From Mesorhizobium ciceri biovar biserrulae WSM1271 (lineage in GTDB: Bacteria > Pseudomonadota > Alphaproteobacteria > Rhizobiales > Rhizobiaceae), in contig NC_014923.1 in the NCBI RefSeq assembly GCF_000185905.1, forward strand, positions 4,611,501 to 4,675,500: a stretch of 64,000 nt of DNA, written 5' to 3'. The position numbers and the translations under genes are program-made. The notes beneath the pieces are model-generated. The model ran no database searches and was not told where the DNA came from. It saw only the letters and a program-made list of their open reading frames with translations. Numbering within the stretch: the stretch's first letter is position 1; every line of letters begins with the position of its first letter. This document shows, one piece after another, positions 28,067 to 36,344 of this stretch.

Positions 28067-29218
28067 ATGCACGTCATCACCACCCAGAAAGAACTCGAGA
28101 CCGTTCTCGCCGCTTTCGAAAAGTCGGATTTCGTCACTGTCGACACCGAATTCATTCGAGAAACGACGTTTTGGCCGATCCTGTGCCTGATCCAGATGGC
28201 CGCCCCTGGCGTAACGGCACTGATCGATCCGCTGGCTCCCGATATCGACCTGAAGCCGTTCTTCAGGCTGATGGCCAACGAAGCTGTGGTCAAAGTCTTC
28301 CACGCCGCGCGGCAGGACATCGAAATCATCGTCCATCTCGGCGATCTGGTTCCGCATCCAGTGTTCGACACGCAAGTGGCGGCAATGGTCTGCGGCTTCG
28401 GCGACAGCGTATCCTACGATCAGCTCGTGCAGCGCATCACCGGGGCGCGGCTCGACAAGTCGTCGCGCTTCACCGACTGGCGCCACCGGCCGCTTTCCGA
28501 CAAGCAGCTCGACTATGCGCTGGCCGACGTCACCCATCTGATCGAGGTCTATCAGCACCTCAGCGCCGAACTGGAGCGGGAAAACCGCGCCCATTGGCTT
28601 AACGAGGAAATGGAGGTCCTTACCTCCCGCGAAACCTATGATCCGCATCCCGAGGACGCCTGGAAGCGTCTGAAGATGCGGCTGCGCAAGCCGCAGGAGT
28701 TGGCGATCGTGCAAGGCGTTGCGGCGTGGCGCGAGCGCGAGGCGCGCGAACGCGACGTGCCGCGCGGCCGCGTGCTCAAGGACGATGCGATCTACGAGGT
28801 GGCGCAACAGGCGCCGCGCGACGCGGCAGCCCTGGGCAAGCTGCGCACGACGCCGAAGGGCTGGGAACGCTCCTCGACGGCGACGGCGCTGCTTGGCGCG
28901 GTCAACACCGCCCTTGCCCTGCCCAAGGAGCAGATGCCGAAACTGCCGAAGAGTTTCCAGCCGCCCGAGGGCTCGAGCGCCGCGGCGGAACTGTTGAAGG
29001 TGCTGCTGCGGATCGTCGCCGAAAAGGAAGGCGTCGCCTCCAAGGTGCTGGCCTCCAGCGACGACATCGACCGTATCGCCGCCGAGGGCGAGGACGCCGA
29101 CGTACCGGCCCTGCAGGGCTGGCGGCGCGCGGTTTTCGGCGAGGCCGCGCTCAAGCTGGTGCGCGGCGAGATCGGCATCAAGTTCGACAAGCGCAAGATT
29201 GCGGTGTTCGACCTGTAG
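28067..29218 (+). CDS. rnd: Ribonuclease D
   Basis: This is a 383-residue 3'-5' exoribonuclease that trims tRNA and other small-RNA precursors. The DEDD nuclease domain (1-190) shows VTVDTEFIRE (Asp26, Glu28), KVFHAARQDIEII with the second Asp, and YALADVTHLIEVY with the Tyr/Asp of exo III. One HRDC domain follows (about 210-290: PQELAIVQGVAAWREREARERD) and a second, poorer HRDC-like segment to the end. ATG 28067 directly follows an in-frame TTG; either may be used. Confidence 0.94.
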   Translation: MHVITTQKELETVLAAFEKSDFVTVDTEFIRETTFWPILCLIQMAAPGVTALIDPLAPDIDLKPFFRLMANEAVVKVFHAARQDIEIIVHLGDLVPHPVFDTQVAAMVCGFGDSVSYDQLVQRITGARLDKSSRFTDWRHRPLSDKQLDYALADVTHLIEVYQHLSAELERENRAHWLNEEMEVLTSRETYDPHPEDAWKRLKMRLRKPQELAIVQGVAAWREREARERDVPRGRVLKDDAIYEVAQQAPRDAAALGKLRTTPKGWERSSTATALLGAVNTALALPKEQMPKLPKSFQPPEGSSAAAELLKVLLRIVAEKEGVASKVLASSDDIDRIAAEGEDADVPALQGWRRAVFGEAALKLVRGEIGIKFDKRKIAVFDL

Positions 29219-29236
29219 ACGTCCCTCGCGGACTTT

Positions 29237-29259
29237 CCTTCTCCCCTTGCGGGAGAAGG
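29237..29259. repeat. RIME-like hairpin fragment (family B) after rnd
   Basis: CCTTCTCCC (29237-29245) pairs with GGGAGAAGG (29251-29259) around CTTGC. TTT and AAA flank the stem. It is the same hairpin core that recurs at 33545, 33661, 44514 and 45368. Here it may serve as a terminator between convergent rnd and the MAPEG gene. Confidence 0.7.
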
Positions 29260-29273
29260 AAAAGGTGCTCTGC

Positions 29274-29693
29274 TCAAACCATGCCGAGCAGGTGTAGCGC
29301 GAACCAGATCCATCCCAGCAGGAGAATCACCGCACTGACGAAGAACGACCGGCTGCGCAGCAGCAGATTGTTGCTGGTCAGGTGAACCCAGGCGTGGAAA
29401 TAGCGCGATGCGACGAAAATCCACATCAGCGCCAGGGTCAGATAGTTGACGCCGTTGGTCAGGTGCAGCGTCAGGCACAGTACATAGAACAGCACCGGCA
29501 GCTCGAACTGGTTGGTGAGATTGGCGGCAACGGTAACGCTGGAGGCCGGCTCGGTCGAACGCACCTTGAACTGAGCTGGCTTCGCCTCGCCTGACCTGAT
29601 TGCGCCGTATCTGCGGCGACCCAGGATGCAGTAGACGATGTAGATCAGCAGCACATGCGCCAGAACAGGCCAGAAGATCGTGGTCTGGTTCAC
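29274..29693 (-). CDS. MAPEG-family membrane protein
   Basis: This 139-residue protein has four helices and belongs to the MAPEG family (glutathione-/eicosanoid-related in eukaryotes, mostly unassigned in bacteria). GTG at 29693 has AGGGGA 7 nt upstream and starts MNQTTIFWPVLAHVLL. The family hallmark ANLTNQFELPVLFYVLCL is present in the middle, followed by ASRYFHAWVHLTSNN. A longer reading from 29771 adds no family sequence. The gene lies 37 nt after the membrane protein at 29731, so the two may be cotranscribed. Confidence 0.86.
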   Translation of the reverse strand: MNQTTIFWPVLAHVLLIYIVYCILGRRRYGAIRSGEAKPAQFKVRSTEPASSVTVAANLTNQFELPVLFYVLCLTLHLTNGVNYLTLALMWIFVASRYFHAWVHLTSNNLLLRSRSFFVSAVILLLGWIWFALHLLGMV

Positions 29694-29730
29694 GAAGTTT
29701 CCCCTACCCGGCTGAGCTTTGCGCGCGGCA

Positions 29731-30354
29731 TCAGGCCAGGCGTTTCTGGCCTGCCAGCCAGAAGGCGGCAATGACGATCACCGGGATGGCGAAAAGCGCG
29801 AATTTGGTGACGGTGAGCGCCGAAGCCAAAGACAGCGAGTCCGGATTCGCCGACAGGAAATCGGACAGAAGCCGCGCTACCGCGATGTTCTGGGCGTAGT
29901 CGGCAAGCGTGTAGGGCAGCACCAGGACCAGCGCGAAGATCGACTGCAGCTGCACCGGCTGCACGCGGAAAGCCTTCAATCGCCGGCCGGTGGCCAGGAT
30001 CAGGCTGACCAGCGTCACAGACAGCAGCGCCGGGAACAACAGATCGAAGGTCAGATAGTGCCAGACGAGAATGATCTCGCCGCCGCGCCGGCCGAGTGCC
30101 GTCAGCCAGGCCATGCCTTCGTCCGGAGTGAAACCGAAAATACGCATGTCGAGTGATGGCAAGCCGCCGCTCAACTGGCGGAAGTAGAGGAATTCCATAG
30201 CCGTCATGGCGATGAAAACCACCGCCGACAGGAAACAGAGTGCGCCTGCGTGGCGCGGCAGCCGCAGGATCGTTGCCGTCAGGCTCCGCCCGAGCCCGTA
30301 CTGGTCAGGCTCCGCCGGGATAGTTCGGGCTTTCGCGGGTAATCGTGACGTCAT
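29731..30354 (-). CDS. Hypothetical membrane protein overlapping guaB
   Basis: This 207-residue protein has an N-terminal basic stretch and about four to five hydrophobic helices (GALCFLSAVVFIAMTAMEF, WHYLTFDLLFPALLSVTLVSLIL, SIFALVLVLPYTLADY and FALFAIPVIVIAAFWL). The only good upstream ATG (30354, MTSRLPAKARTIP) lies inside the last 50 bases of guaB, so the two coding regions overlap in different frames. A later start would cut into the first helix. The family is not recognised. It is probably cotranscribed from guaB. Confidence 0.6.
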   Translation of the reverse strand: MTSRLPAKARTIPAEPDQYGLGRSLTATILRLPRHAGALCFLSAVVFIAMTAMEFLYFRQLSGGLPSLDMRIFGFTPDEGMAWLTALGRRGGEIILVWHYLTFDLLFPALLSVTLVSLILATGRRLKAFRVQPVQLQSIFALVLVLPYTLADYAQNIAVARLLSDFLSANPDSLSLASALTVTKFALFAIPVIVIAAFWLAGQKRLA

Positions 30355-31807
30355 GGGCGTGGCTTTCACGAAGTCCGGCATTGGATATGCGCACAAAGGT
30401 GGCGCGCTCGCGGAAATCGGCAAGGTCGCGGCCACCAACATAACCCATAGCGGCTTTCAGTCCGCCCGCAAGCTGGTGCAGCACACCAGACACAGGTCCT
30501 TTGTAGGGAACCTGCCCTTCGATGCCTTCCGGGACCAGTTTCAGCGTGTCGCGCACCTCGGCCTGGAAGTAGCGATCGGCGGAGCCGCGGGCCATGGCGC
30601 CGACCGAGCCCATGCCGCGATAGGCCTTGAAGGAGCGGCCCTGATGCAGATAGACCTCGCCCGGGCTTTCGTCGGTTCCGGCCAGCAGCGAGCCGATCAT
30701 GGCCGCACTGGCGCCTGCGGCCAACGCCTTGGCCAGATCGCCGGAATATTTGATGCCGCCATCGGCGATCACCGAGACGCCGGATTTGTGCGCCGTCTCG
30801 ACCGCCGACATGATGGCTGAGAGCTGCGGCACGCCGACGCCGGCAACGATGCGGGTGGTGCAGATGGAACCCGGGCCGATGCCGACCTTGACGGCGTCGG
30901 CGCCGGCGTCGATCAGCGCCTGCGTGCCCGCGGCGGTGGCGACGTTGCCAGCCAGGATGCGGACGGAGTTGGATAGTTTTTTCGCCCGCGTGACGGCGTC
31001 GAGCACGCGTTGCGAGTGGCCATGCGCGGTGTCGATCACCAGAAGGTCGACGCCGGCATCGATGAGGCGTTCGGCGCGCTCGAAACCGTCATCGCCGACG
31101 CTCGTGGCGGCGGCGGCGCGCAGGCGGCCCTGTGCGTCCTTGGTGGCGTGCGGGTTGAGCTGCGACTTCTCGATGTCCTTGACGGTGATCAGTCCGACGC
31201 AATTGCCCTGCCTGTCGACGACCACCAGCTTTTCGATCCTGTGCTGGTGCAGGAGGCGCTTGGCCTCGTCCTGGTCGACGTTCTCCTTGACCGTGATCAG
31301 GTTGTCACGGGTCATCAGTTCATGGACCTTCTGCGCCGGATCGGACGCAAAGCGCACGTCGCGATTGGTCAGGATGCCGATCAGCCGGCCGATCTTGTGG
31401 CCGCCGCTGCCGCCGTTCTCGACCACCGGAATGCCCGAGATCGAATAGCTGCGCATCAGGCCCAGCGCGTCGGCGAGCGTCGCGTCGGGGCCGATGGTGA
31501 CGGGATTGACCACCATGCCGGATTCGAATTTCTTGACCTGCCGCACCTGCTCGGCCTGTTCGGCCGGCGAGAAATTGCGGTGGATGACGCCAATGCCGCC
31601 GGCCTGGGCCATGGCGATGGCAAGCCGCGCCTCGGTGACGGTGTCCATCGCCGCCGACAGGATCGGCACATTCAGGTCGATATCGCCGGCGATGCGGGTG
31701 CGGACATCGGTTTCGCCGGGCATGACCTCGGAATGACCCGGCTGCAGCAGCACGTCGTCAAAGGTCAGCGCCAATGCGCCGGTGGACGTTTCGATGATTT
31801 TTGCCAT
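30305..31807 (-). CDS. guaB: Inosine-5'-monophosphate dehydrogenase
   Basis: GuaB oxidises IMP to XMP with NAD, the committed step to GMP. It is 500 residues. The catalytic Cys316 is in GIGPGSICTTRIVAG, followed by the flap. Two CBS domains (about 95-215) interrupt the barrel after PILSAAMDTVTEARLAIAMA. ATG at 31807 has AAGGGA at correct distance; the longer reading to 31825 is rejected. The leader upstream (31846-31976) contains an attenuator-like arrangement of three complementary segments with a T-run, which suggests premature-termination control. Confidence 0.95.
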   Translation of the reverse strand: MAKIIETSTGALALTFDDVLLQPGHSEVMPGETDVRTRIAGDIDLNVPILSAAMDTVTEARLAIAMAQAGGIGVIHRNFSPAEQAEQVRQVKKFESGMVVNPVTIGPDATLADALGLMRSYSISGIPVVENGGSGGHKIGRLIGILTNRDVRFASDPAQKVHELMTRDNLITVKENVDQDEAKRLLHQHRIEKLVVVDRQGNCVGLITVKDIEKSQLNPHATKDAQGRLRAAAATSVGDDGFERAERLIDAGVDLLVIDTAHGHSQRVLDAVTRAKKLSNSVRILAGNVATAAGTQALIDAGADAVKVGIGPGSICTTRIVAGVGVPQLSAIMSAVETAHKSGVSVIADGGIKYSGDLAKALAAGASAAMIGSLLAGTDESPGEVYLHQGRSFKAYRGMGSVGAMARGSADRYFQAEVRDTLKLVPEGIEGQVPYKGPVSGVLHQLAGGLKAAMGYVGGRDLADFRERATFVRISNAGLRESHAHDVTITRESPNYPGGA

Positions 31808-31845
31808 GGCCAGTCCCTTGAACATAAAAAGCGGTGGGGGAATAC

Positions 31846-31908
31846 AAAAAAGCGCTGGACCGGAATGGACAGCGCCGACTCGTTTCTTCCCTTTCAGGAT
31901 TGGCGCTG
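31846..31908 (-). promoter_or_regulatory. Attenuator-like three-segment leader of guaB
   Basis: Read in the guaB sense there are three segments: CAGCGCC (31908-31902), GGCGCTG (31876-31870) and CAGCGC (31857-31852), followed at once by TTTTTT (31851-31846). Segment 2 can pair with segment 1 or with segment 3, and the 2-3 hairpin plus T-run looks like an intrinsic terminator. It ends 38 nt before the guaB start. A separate 8-bp hairpin (CCGGAAAG/CTTTCCGG, 31957-31976) sits further upstream. Function by attenuation is inference. Confidence 0.5.
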
Positions 31909-32115
31909 GCTGGTACCACGTCCAAGCACCGATGAAAAGCGGATGATTTCACGCTCCCGGAAAGGTGACTTTCCGGCGAAGGGATGCCACCTGTGGTTGC
32001 CGGTCGCACAAAAGTGACAGCAAATTAATGCGACATCCCGGCGAAGGCATGGTAACCGCCCGCCTCAGGGCCGACATGCAACCGGCAACGCAACATTCAA
32101 GTCTGGACGCGTTCC

Positions 32116-33534
32116 TTGAACCGCACCATCCCGCTTATATTGGCGGTCGCCCTTTTCATGGAAAACATGGATTCGACTGTTATCGCGACATCGCTGCCGG
32201 CGATCGCCGTCGACATCCACACCAGCCCGATCGCGCTCAAGCTGGCCCTGACCGCCTATCTCGTCTCGCTGGCGATCTTCATTCCGATTAGCGGCTGGAT
32301 GGCCGACCGTTTCGGCGCCAAGAATATCTTTCGCGCCGCGATCGCCGTCTTCATCGTCGGCTCGATCGCCTGCGCGCTCTCCGGTTCGCTGCCGGCTTTT
32401 GTGGTCTCGCGCTTCCTGCAAGGCATTGGCGGCGCCATGATGACACCGGTCGGGCGGCTGGTGCTGGTGCGCGCGACACCAAAAAGCGAACTCGTCGCGG
32501 CGATGTCCTGGCTAACCGTTCCGGCGTTGGTCGGACCGTTGGTCGGGCCGCCGGTCGGCGGCTTCATCACCACCTACTTCACCTGGCACTGGATCTTCCT
32601 GATCAATGTGCCGATCGGCCTGATCGGCATCTGGCTGGCGACGCGTTTCCTGCCGGAGACCGAATCGATGGAGACGCCGCCGCTCGACTTCCTCGGCTTC
32701 GTGCTAAGCGGGCTGGCGGCATCCGGCGTGGTTTTCGGCCTGTCGGTGGTGAGCCTGCCCTATTTGCCGCCGGCCACCGGCCTTATCACCGTAGCGGTCG
32801 GCCTGCTGTCGGGCGCGCTCTATCTGCTGCACGCGCGGCGCGCCAAAAATCCCTTGCTGGCGCTCGAATTGTTCCGCAACCAGGTGTTCCGCTCCTCGGT
32901 GCTTGGCGGCGGACTGTTCCGCATCGGCATTGGTGCCGTGCCGTTCCTGCTGCCGCTGATGTTCCAGATCGGTTTTGGGCTGACGCCGTTCCAGTCCGGC
33001 ATGATCACCTTCGTCTCGGCGATCGGCGCCATCGGGATGAAGTTTGTCACCGCGCTGATCTTCCGCGTCGCCGGCTTCCGCCGCGTCCTGGTTGTCGGTT
33101 CTCTGGTCGCCGCCGCCTCGATCGCCATCAACGGCCTGTTCACACCCGACACACCCTATCTCTTGATGCTGGCCATGCTGCTCGTCGGCGGCTTCATCCG
33201 CTCGATGTTCTTCACCGGCGTCAATGCGCTCGCCTATGCCGAGGTTTCGGCTGAAGACACCAGCAAGGCGACACCGATCACGGCGGTGTTCCAGCAGTTG
33301 TCCGTCGCGCTCGGCGTGGCGCTGGCCGGCGGAATCCTGGAAGTGTCCACAAGCCTGCACGACCGATCACTGACGCTGGCGGATTTCCACACCGCGTTTT
33401 TCGTCGTCGCGGCGATTTCGGCCGCCGCGTCGCTGTCGTTCATGCGGCTGGCGCCCGATGCCGGCAACGCCATCTCCGGCCACGGCCGCCTGACCACACC
33501 CAAGACGCTGGAAACGAGCACGGCGGGGAAGTAG
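32116..33534 (+). CDS. MFS drug exporter (DHA2, 14-helix type)
   Basis: This 472-residue protein has 14 membrane segments. It is EmrB/QacA-like and probably a drug or metabolite proton antiporter. The first helix FMENMDSTVIATSLPAIA carries the conserved Asp, motif A is GWMADRFGAKNIFR, and the exporter motif C is GPLVGPPVGGFITTY. Only TTG at 32116 is available, because an in-frame stop lies at 32053 with no ATG or GTG between. GGAC sits at -10. It faces away from guaB and shares its 308-bp upstream region. Confidence 0.85.
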   Translation: MNRTIPLILAVALFMENMDSTVIATSLPAIAVDIHTSPIALKLALTAYLVSLAIFIPISGWMADRFGAKNIFRAAIAVFIVGSIACALSGSLPAFVVSRFLQGIGGAMMTPVGRLVLVRATPKSELVAAMSWLTVPALVGPLVGPPVGGFITTYFTWHWIFLINVPIGLIGIWLATRFLPETESMETPPLDFLGFVLSGLAASGVVFGLSVVSLPYLPPATGLITVAVGLLSGALYLLHARRAKNPLLALELFRNQVFRSSVLGGGLFRIGIGAVPFLLPLMFQIGFGLTPFQSGMITFVSAIGAIGMKFVTALIFRVAGFRRVLVVGSLVAAASIAINGLFTPDTPYLLMLAMLLVGGFIRSMFFTGVNALAYAEVSAEDTSKATPITAVFQQLSVALGVALAGGILEVSTSLHDRSLTLADFHTAFFVVAAISAAASLSFMRLAPDAGNAISGHGRLTTPKTLETSTAGK

Positions 33535-33544
33535 TTTCCTCTTG

Positions 33545-33680
33545 CCTTCTCCCCTGTGGGAGAAGGTGGATCGGCGCGAAAGCGCCGAGACGGATGAGGG
33601 GTGTTCCAGCGGAGTGAAACGTTGGCGCTCCCTGGAGCTCATCCGTCGCCTTCGGCGACACCTTCTCCCAGGGGAGAAGG
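33545..33680. repeat. RIME-like palindromic element (family B)
   Basis: This 136-bp element has CCTTCTCCC hairpins at both ends (33545-33567 and 33661-33680) and inner hairpins CGGCGC/GCGCCG and GTCGCC/GGCGAC, with GGATGAGGGG/CTCATCC between. This is the design of the Rhizobium-specific intergenic mosaic elements. Its right 42 bp form the last codons of rlmE. Confidence 0.85.
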
Positions 33681-34382
33681 AAGATCTCGCCCTTTGAAAT
33701 CCTTGGCCAGCAAATAAAGCTCGACCGATTCATCCCGCGACGCCGGCGGCTTGACGTGATGGACCGAGCGGAAATTCTTCTTGAGCATGGAGAGCAGTTC
33801 GTTTTCGGCGCCGCCCTGGAAGGTCTTGGCGAGGAAATGCCCGCCCGGTTTCAGGACGGAGAGCGCGAAATCGGCCGCCACCTCGCACAGATGCATGGTG
33901 CGGATATGGTCGGTCCGCTTGTGGCCGGTGGTCGGTGCCGCCATGTCGGACAACACGATATCGGGATCCCCACCCAGCGCCTCGGCCAGCTTCTGCGGCG
34001 CCTGCGGATCGAGGAAATCCATCAGCAGCACCGGTGCGCCGGGCACGGCGTCCATTTCGAGATAATCGATGCCGATGACATGCGGCTTGTCGGCCGTCGA
34101 TTTCGTCCGCGCGGCGGCGACCTGGCACCAGCCGCCGGGGGCCGCACCGAGATCGATCACCTTCATGCCGGGTTTCAACAGATGATGCTTGTCGTCGATC
34201 TCGATCAGCTTATAGGCCGCGCGTGAGCGATAACCGTCGGCCTTGGAGCGCTGGACATAGGGATCGTTGATGTGGCGCTGCAGCCAGCGGCGCGACGATT
34301 CCTTCAGCCCGCTCTTCTTCTTGATCCGCGTCTTCAGCACGCGAATGCTGGCGGATCCTGGTTTTTCCGGTTTCTTGGTCAT
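33639..34382 (-). CDS. rlmE: 23S rRNA (uridine2552-2'-O)-methyltransferase
   Basis: RlmE (RrmJ/FtsJ) methylates U2552 of 23S rRNA at the 2'-hydroxyl, using SAM. The protein is 247 residues. It has an N-terminal basic extension (KKPEKPGSASIRVLKTRIKK), the FtsJ domain start DPYVQRSKADGYRSRAAYKL with the first catalytic Lys, SAM-motif VIDLGAAPGGWCQVAA, Asp in LSDMAAPTTGHKRTDH and Lys in FLAKTFQGG. The last 13 residues (PSPLGEGVAEGDG) are encoded by the RIME-like element and have no counterpart in the family. It follows ppx on the same strand. Confidence 0.94.
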   Translation of the reverse strand: MTKKPEKPGSASIRVLKTRIKKKSGLKESSRRWLQRHINDPYVQRSKADGYRSRAAYKLIEIDDKHHLLKPGMKVIDLGAAPGGWCQVAAARTKSTADKPHVIGIDYLEMDAVPGAPVLLMDFLDPQAPQKLAEALGGDPDIVLSDMAAPTTGHKRTDHIRTMHLCEVAADFALSVLKPGGHFLAKTFQGGAENELLSMLKKNFRSVHHVKPPASRDESVELYLLAKDFKGRDLPSPLGEGVAEGDG

Positions 34383-34461
34383 TGCCTGATTTCTGGTCCG
34401 GGTTTTCTCGCTCGTCGAGTTGTGTTCATTTTTCGACGTCTGCGCGTTTCGTCAACGGCTT

Positions 34462-34601
34462 CCCCCACTCCGTCTCGGCTTCGCCGAGCCACCTCTCCCC
34501 CTCCGGAGGGAGAGGAAGGGAGCCAGCCTGCATAAGTTCACGCCTTTCCTCTCCCCGTCGATCGGGGGAGAGGTGTCGAGCGTAGCTCGACGGAGTGGGG
34601 G
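34462..34601. repeat. 140-bp palindromic repeat between ppx and rlmE
   Basis: The ends CCCCCACTCCGTC (34462-34474) and GACGGAGTGGGGG (34589-34601) are perfect inverted copies. Inside lie CTCTCCC/GGGAGAG hairpins and CGGCTTCGCCG. It is a third palindromic family, distinct in ends from the RIME-like copies. It lies in the ppx-rlmE gap and would be read through in the same transcript. Confidence 0.8.
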
Positions 34602-34609
34602 TCTACTGT

Positions 34610-35968
34610 TCACGCTCTGCCACGCCCATCGTTGCGCCAGACGCCATCATCGGCCATCAGTTCGCTCAAAATACCTTCCCGCAGGCCACGATCGGCGACG
34701 CGCAGCCGCTCGGACGGCCATACGGCGCGGATCGCTTCGAGGATAGCACAGCCGGCCAGTACCAGATCGGCGCGATCGGCACCGATGCAAGGGTTGGCGC
34801 AGCGCTGCTGGAAATCCCAGCCAACCAGTCTTTCGACCATGCGGTCGACGCTGTCGCGGTCCATCCACAGCCCGTCGACACGGCGGCGATCGTAGCGCTC
34901 GAGTTCAAGGTGGACACCGGCCAGCGTCGTCACCGTTCCGGACGTGCCCAGCAGATGGAAATTCGGGCTGGCCTTGAGATGGTTCAGCCGATCGCGACCG
35001 TCGAAGCTGGCCAGCCGGCCGGCAACGTCATCGACCATGGCGGCGAAGATCTCGCGCGTCACCGTGCGGCCGCCAAAGCGCTCGGCCAGCGAGACGACGC
35101 CGACCGGCAGCGACGTCCACGATACGATATGATTGGCCAACCTCGGCGAACGGCGGCCGGCGAGATCGATGAGCGCGATTTCCGACGAACCGCCGCCAAT
35201 ATCGAACAGCACGACGCCTTGGGTGTCGCGCTCGACCAGCGAGCCGCAGCCGGACACCGCCAGCCGCGCCTCGGTCTGGCGGTCGATGATCTCGAGCTTC
35301 AGGCCGGCCTCGCGTTCGACGCGGTCGATGAATTCGACGCCGTTTTCGGCCGTGCGGCAGGCCTCGGTGGCGATCAGCCGGGCTTTTCTGATCTTGCGGT
35401 TGCGCAATTTGTCGCCGCAGATTTTCAGCGCCTCGACCGCGCGGTCCATCGCCGGCTGGCCGAGCCGGCCATTGGCGGTGAGCCCCTCGCCCAGCCGGAC
35501 GATGCGCGAAAAGGCGTCGATGACGCGGAACTGGCCATGCCGCGTCGGCACGGCGACCAACAGCCGGCAATTGTTGGTGCCGAGGTCAAGCGCCGCAAAC
35601 ACCGGAAGCTCATGGACCGGCGGCCGACGGGCGCCTTGTTCCGGCCGCGGCACAAGAGCGGCGGGCGAGACCACCGCTTCCGCCGGTCTGTGGGCCTCCG
35701 CCGCCGGGGCACCGGTTTTGCCTGGCGCCGGCGATCGATTCTCCGCGGGACGCGCTTCGTCGCGCGCAAAAACCTTGCGCCCGCGCCTTCGCTTGCGCCG
35801 CTTCTTGGGCTTGCCTTTGTGGGGTGCGTCGCCCGCCTGCCCGTCTGCCGAGCGGAGCTCCGTCGGGCGGCGTTGCTGCCAGCTTGCGTTCCCCGGGTCA
35901 GCCGACCGCTGGGAAGCGCTGGACACGCCCACCTCCGGCGCGCCGGCGCCGGTATCGTGGTCTTCCAC
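34610..35968 (-). CDS. ppx: Exopolyphosphatase / Ppx-GppA family
   Basis: This 452-residue protein hydrolyses terminal phosphates of polyphosphate or pppGpp. The actin-like ATPase core (about 120-440) has ALDLGTNNCRLLVA (phosphate 1) and VLFDIGGGSSEIALID (phosphate 2). The N-terminal ~115 residues are a low-complexity, strongly basic extension (KPKKRRKRRRGRKVF). This is longer than in E. coli but usual in rhizobia. GTG at 35968 follows AAGGAACGACA. It heads a ppx-rlmE unit. Ppx and GppA cannot be told apart by reading. Confidence 0.88.
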   Translation of the reverse strand: MEDHDTGAGAPEVGVSSASQRSADPGNASWQQRRPTELRSADGQAGDAPHKGKPKKRRKRRRGRKVFARDEARPAENRSPAPGKTGAPAAEAHRPAEAVVSPAALVPRPEQGARRPPVHELPVFAALDLGTNNCRLLVAVPTRHGQFRVIDAFSRIVRLGEGLTANGRLGQPAMDRAVEALKICGDKLRNRKIRKARLIATEACRTAENGVEFIDRVEREAGLKLEIIDRQTEARLAVSGCGSLVERDTQGVVLFDIGGGSSEIALIDLAGRRSPRLANHIVSWTSLPVGVVSLAERFGGRTVTREIFAAMVDDVAGRLASFDGRDRLNHLKASPNFHLLGTSGTVTTLAGVHLELERYDRRRVDGLWMDRDSVDRMVERLVGWDFQQRCANPCIGADRADLVLAGCAILEAIRAVWPSERLRVADRGLREGILSELMADDGVWRNDGRGRA

Positions 35969-36344
35969 TGTCGTTCCTTCCGGCGCCGCGCGAACCTATG
36001 ATGGACGCAGCAGGCGCTTCAGTGTTTTAAGTTGTCGCCAGACTAACAGCGCCGTGCCCGATCACCAAGAGCCGCATGCCGAATTTTACCGGCAGGCCGC
36101 TGACCGCCGTTCCGGTGCGGCCGCGTGATGGATCCGCACGCCGCAGTTGCCGGCGCTATGCCTACCGGCATCTCTTTTGGCCGCTCACTGCGGCAAATCT
36201 TGCCGGCCGCCGCTGCGACAAGGGTTCGCGGTTGAATAGCCGGCTTCGATGAGGCATTTCTGAAATGAGCGGAAGAATCCGGCGCAGCCGGCCTCCCACC
36301 AGCCACGAAAGGAAGCGGACCCCGCAACGCATGGCAGTCAGGCA
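35969..36344. other. Divergent intergenic region ppx / UPF0104 gene
   Basis: This 376-bp gap carries promoters for both divergent genes. It holds small GC-rich dyads (for example GCCGC/GCGGC near 36180) but no coding sequence with a ribosome site, no known RNA family and no repeat shared with the rest of the window. Confidence 0.4.

Noticed and set aside
27176..28807. 543-codon minus-strand reading opposite the MFS gene and rnd
   Set aside because: It spans two convincing genes on the other strand and the gap between them; shadow of GC-rich coding sequence.
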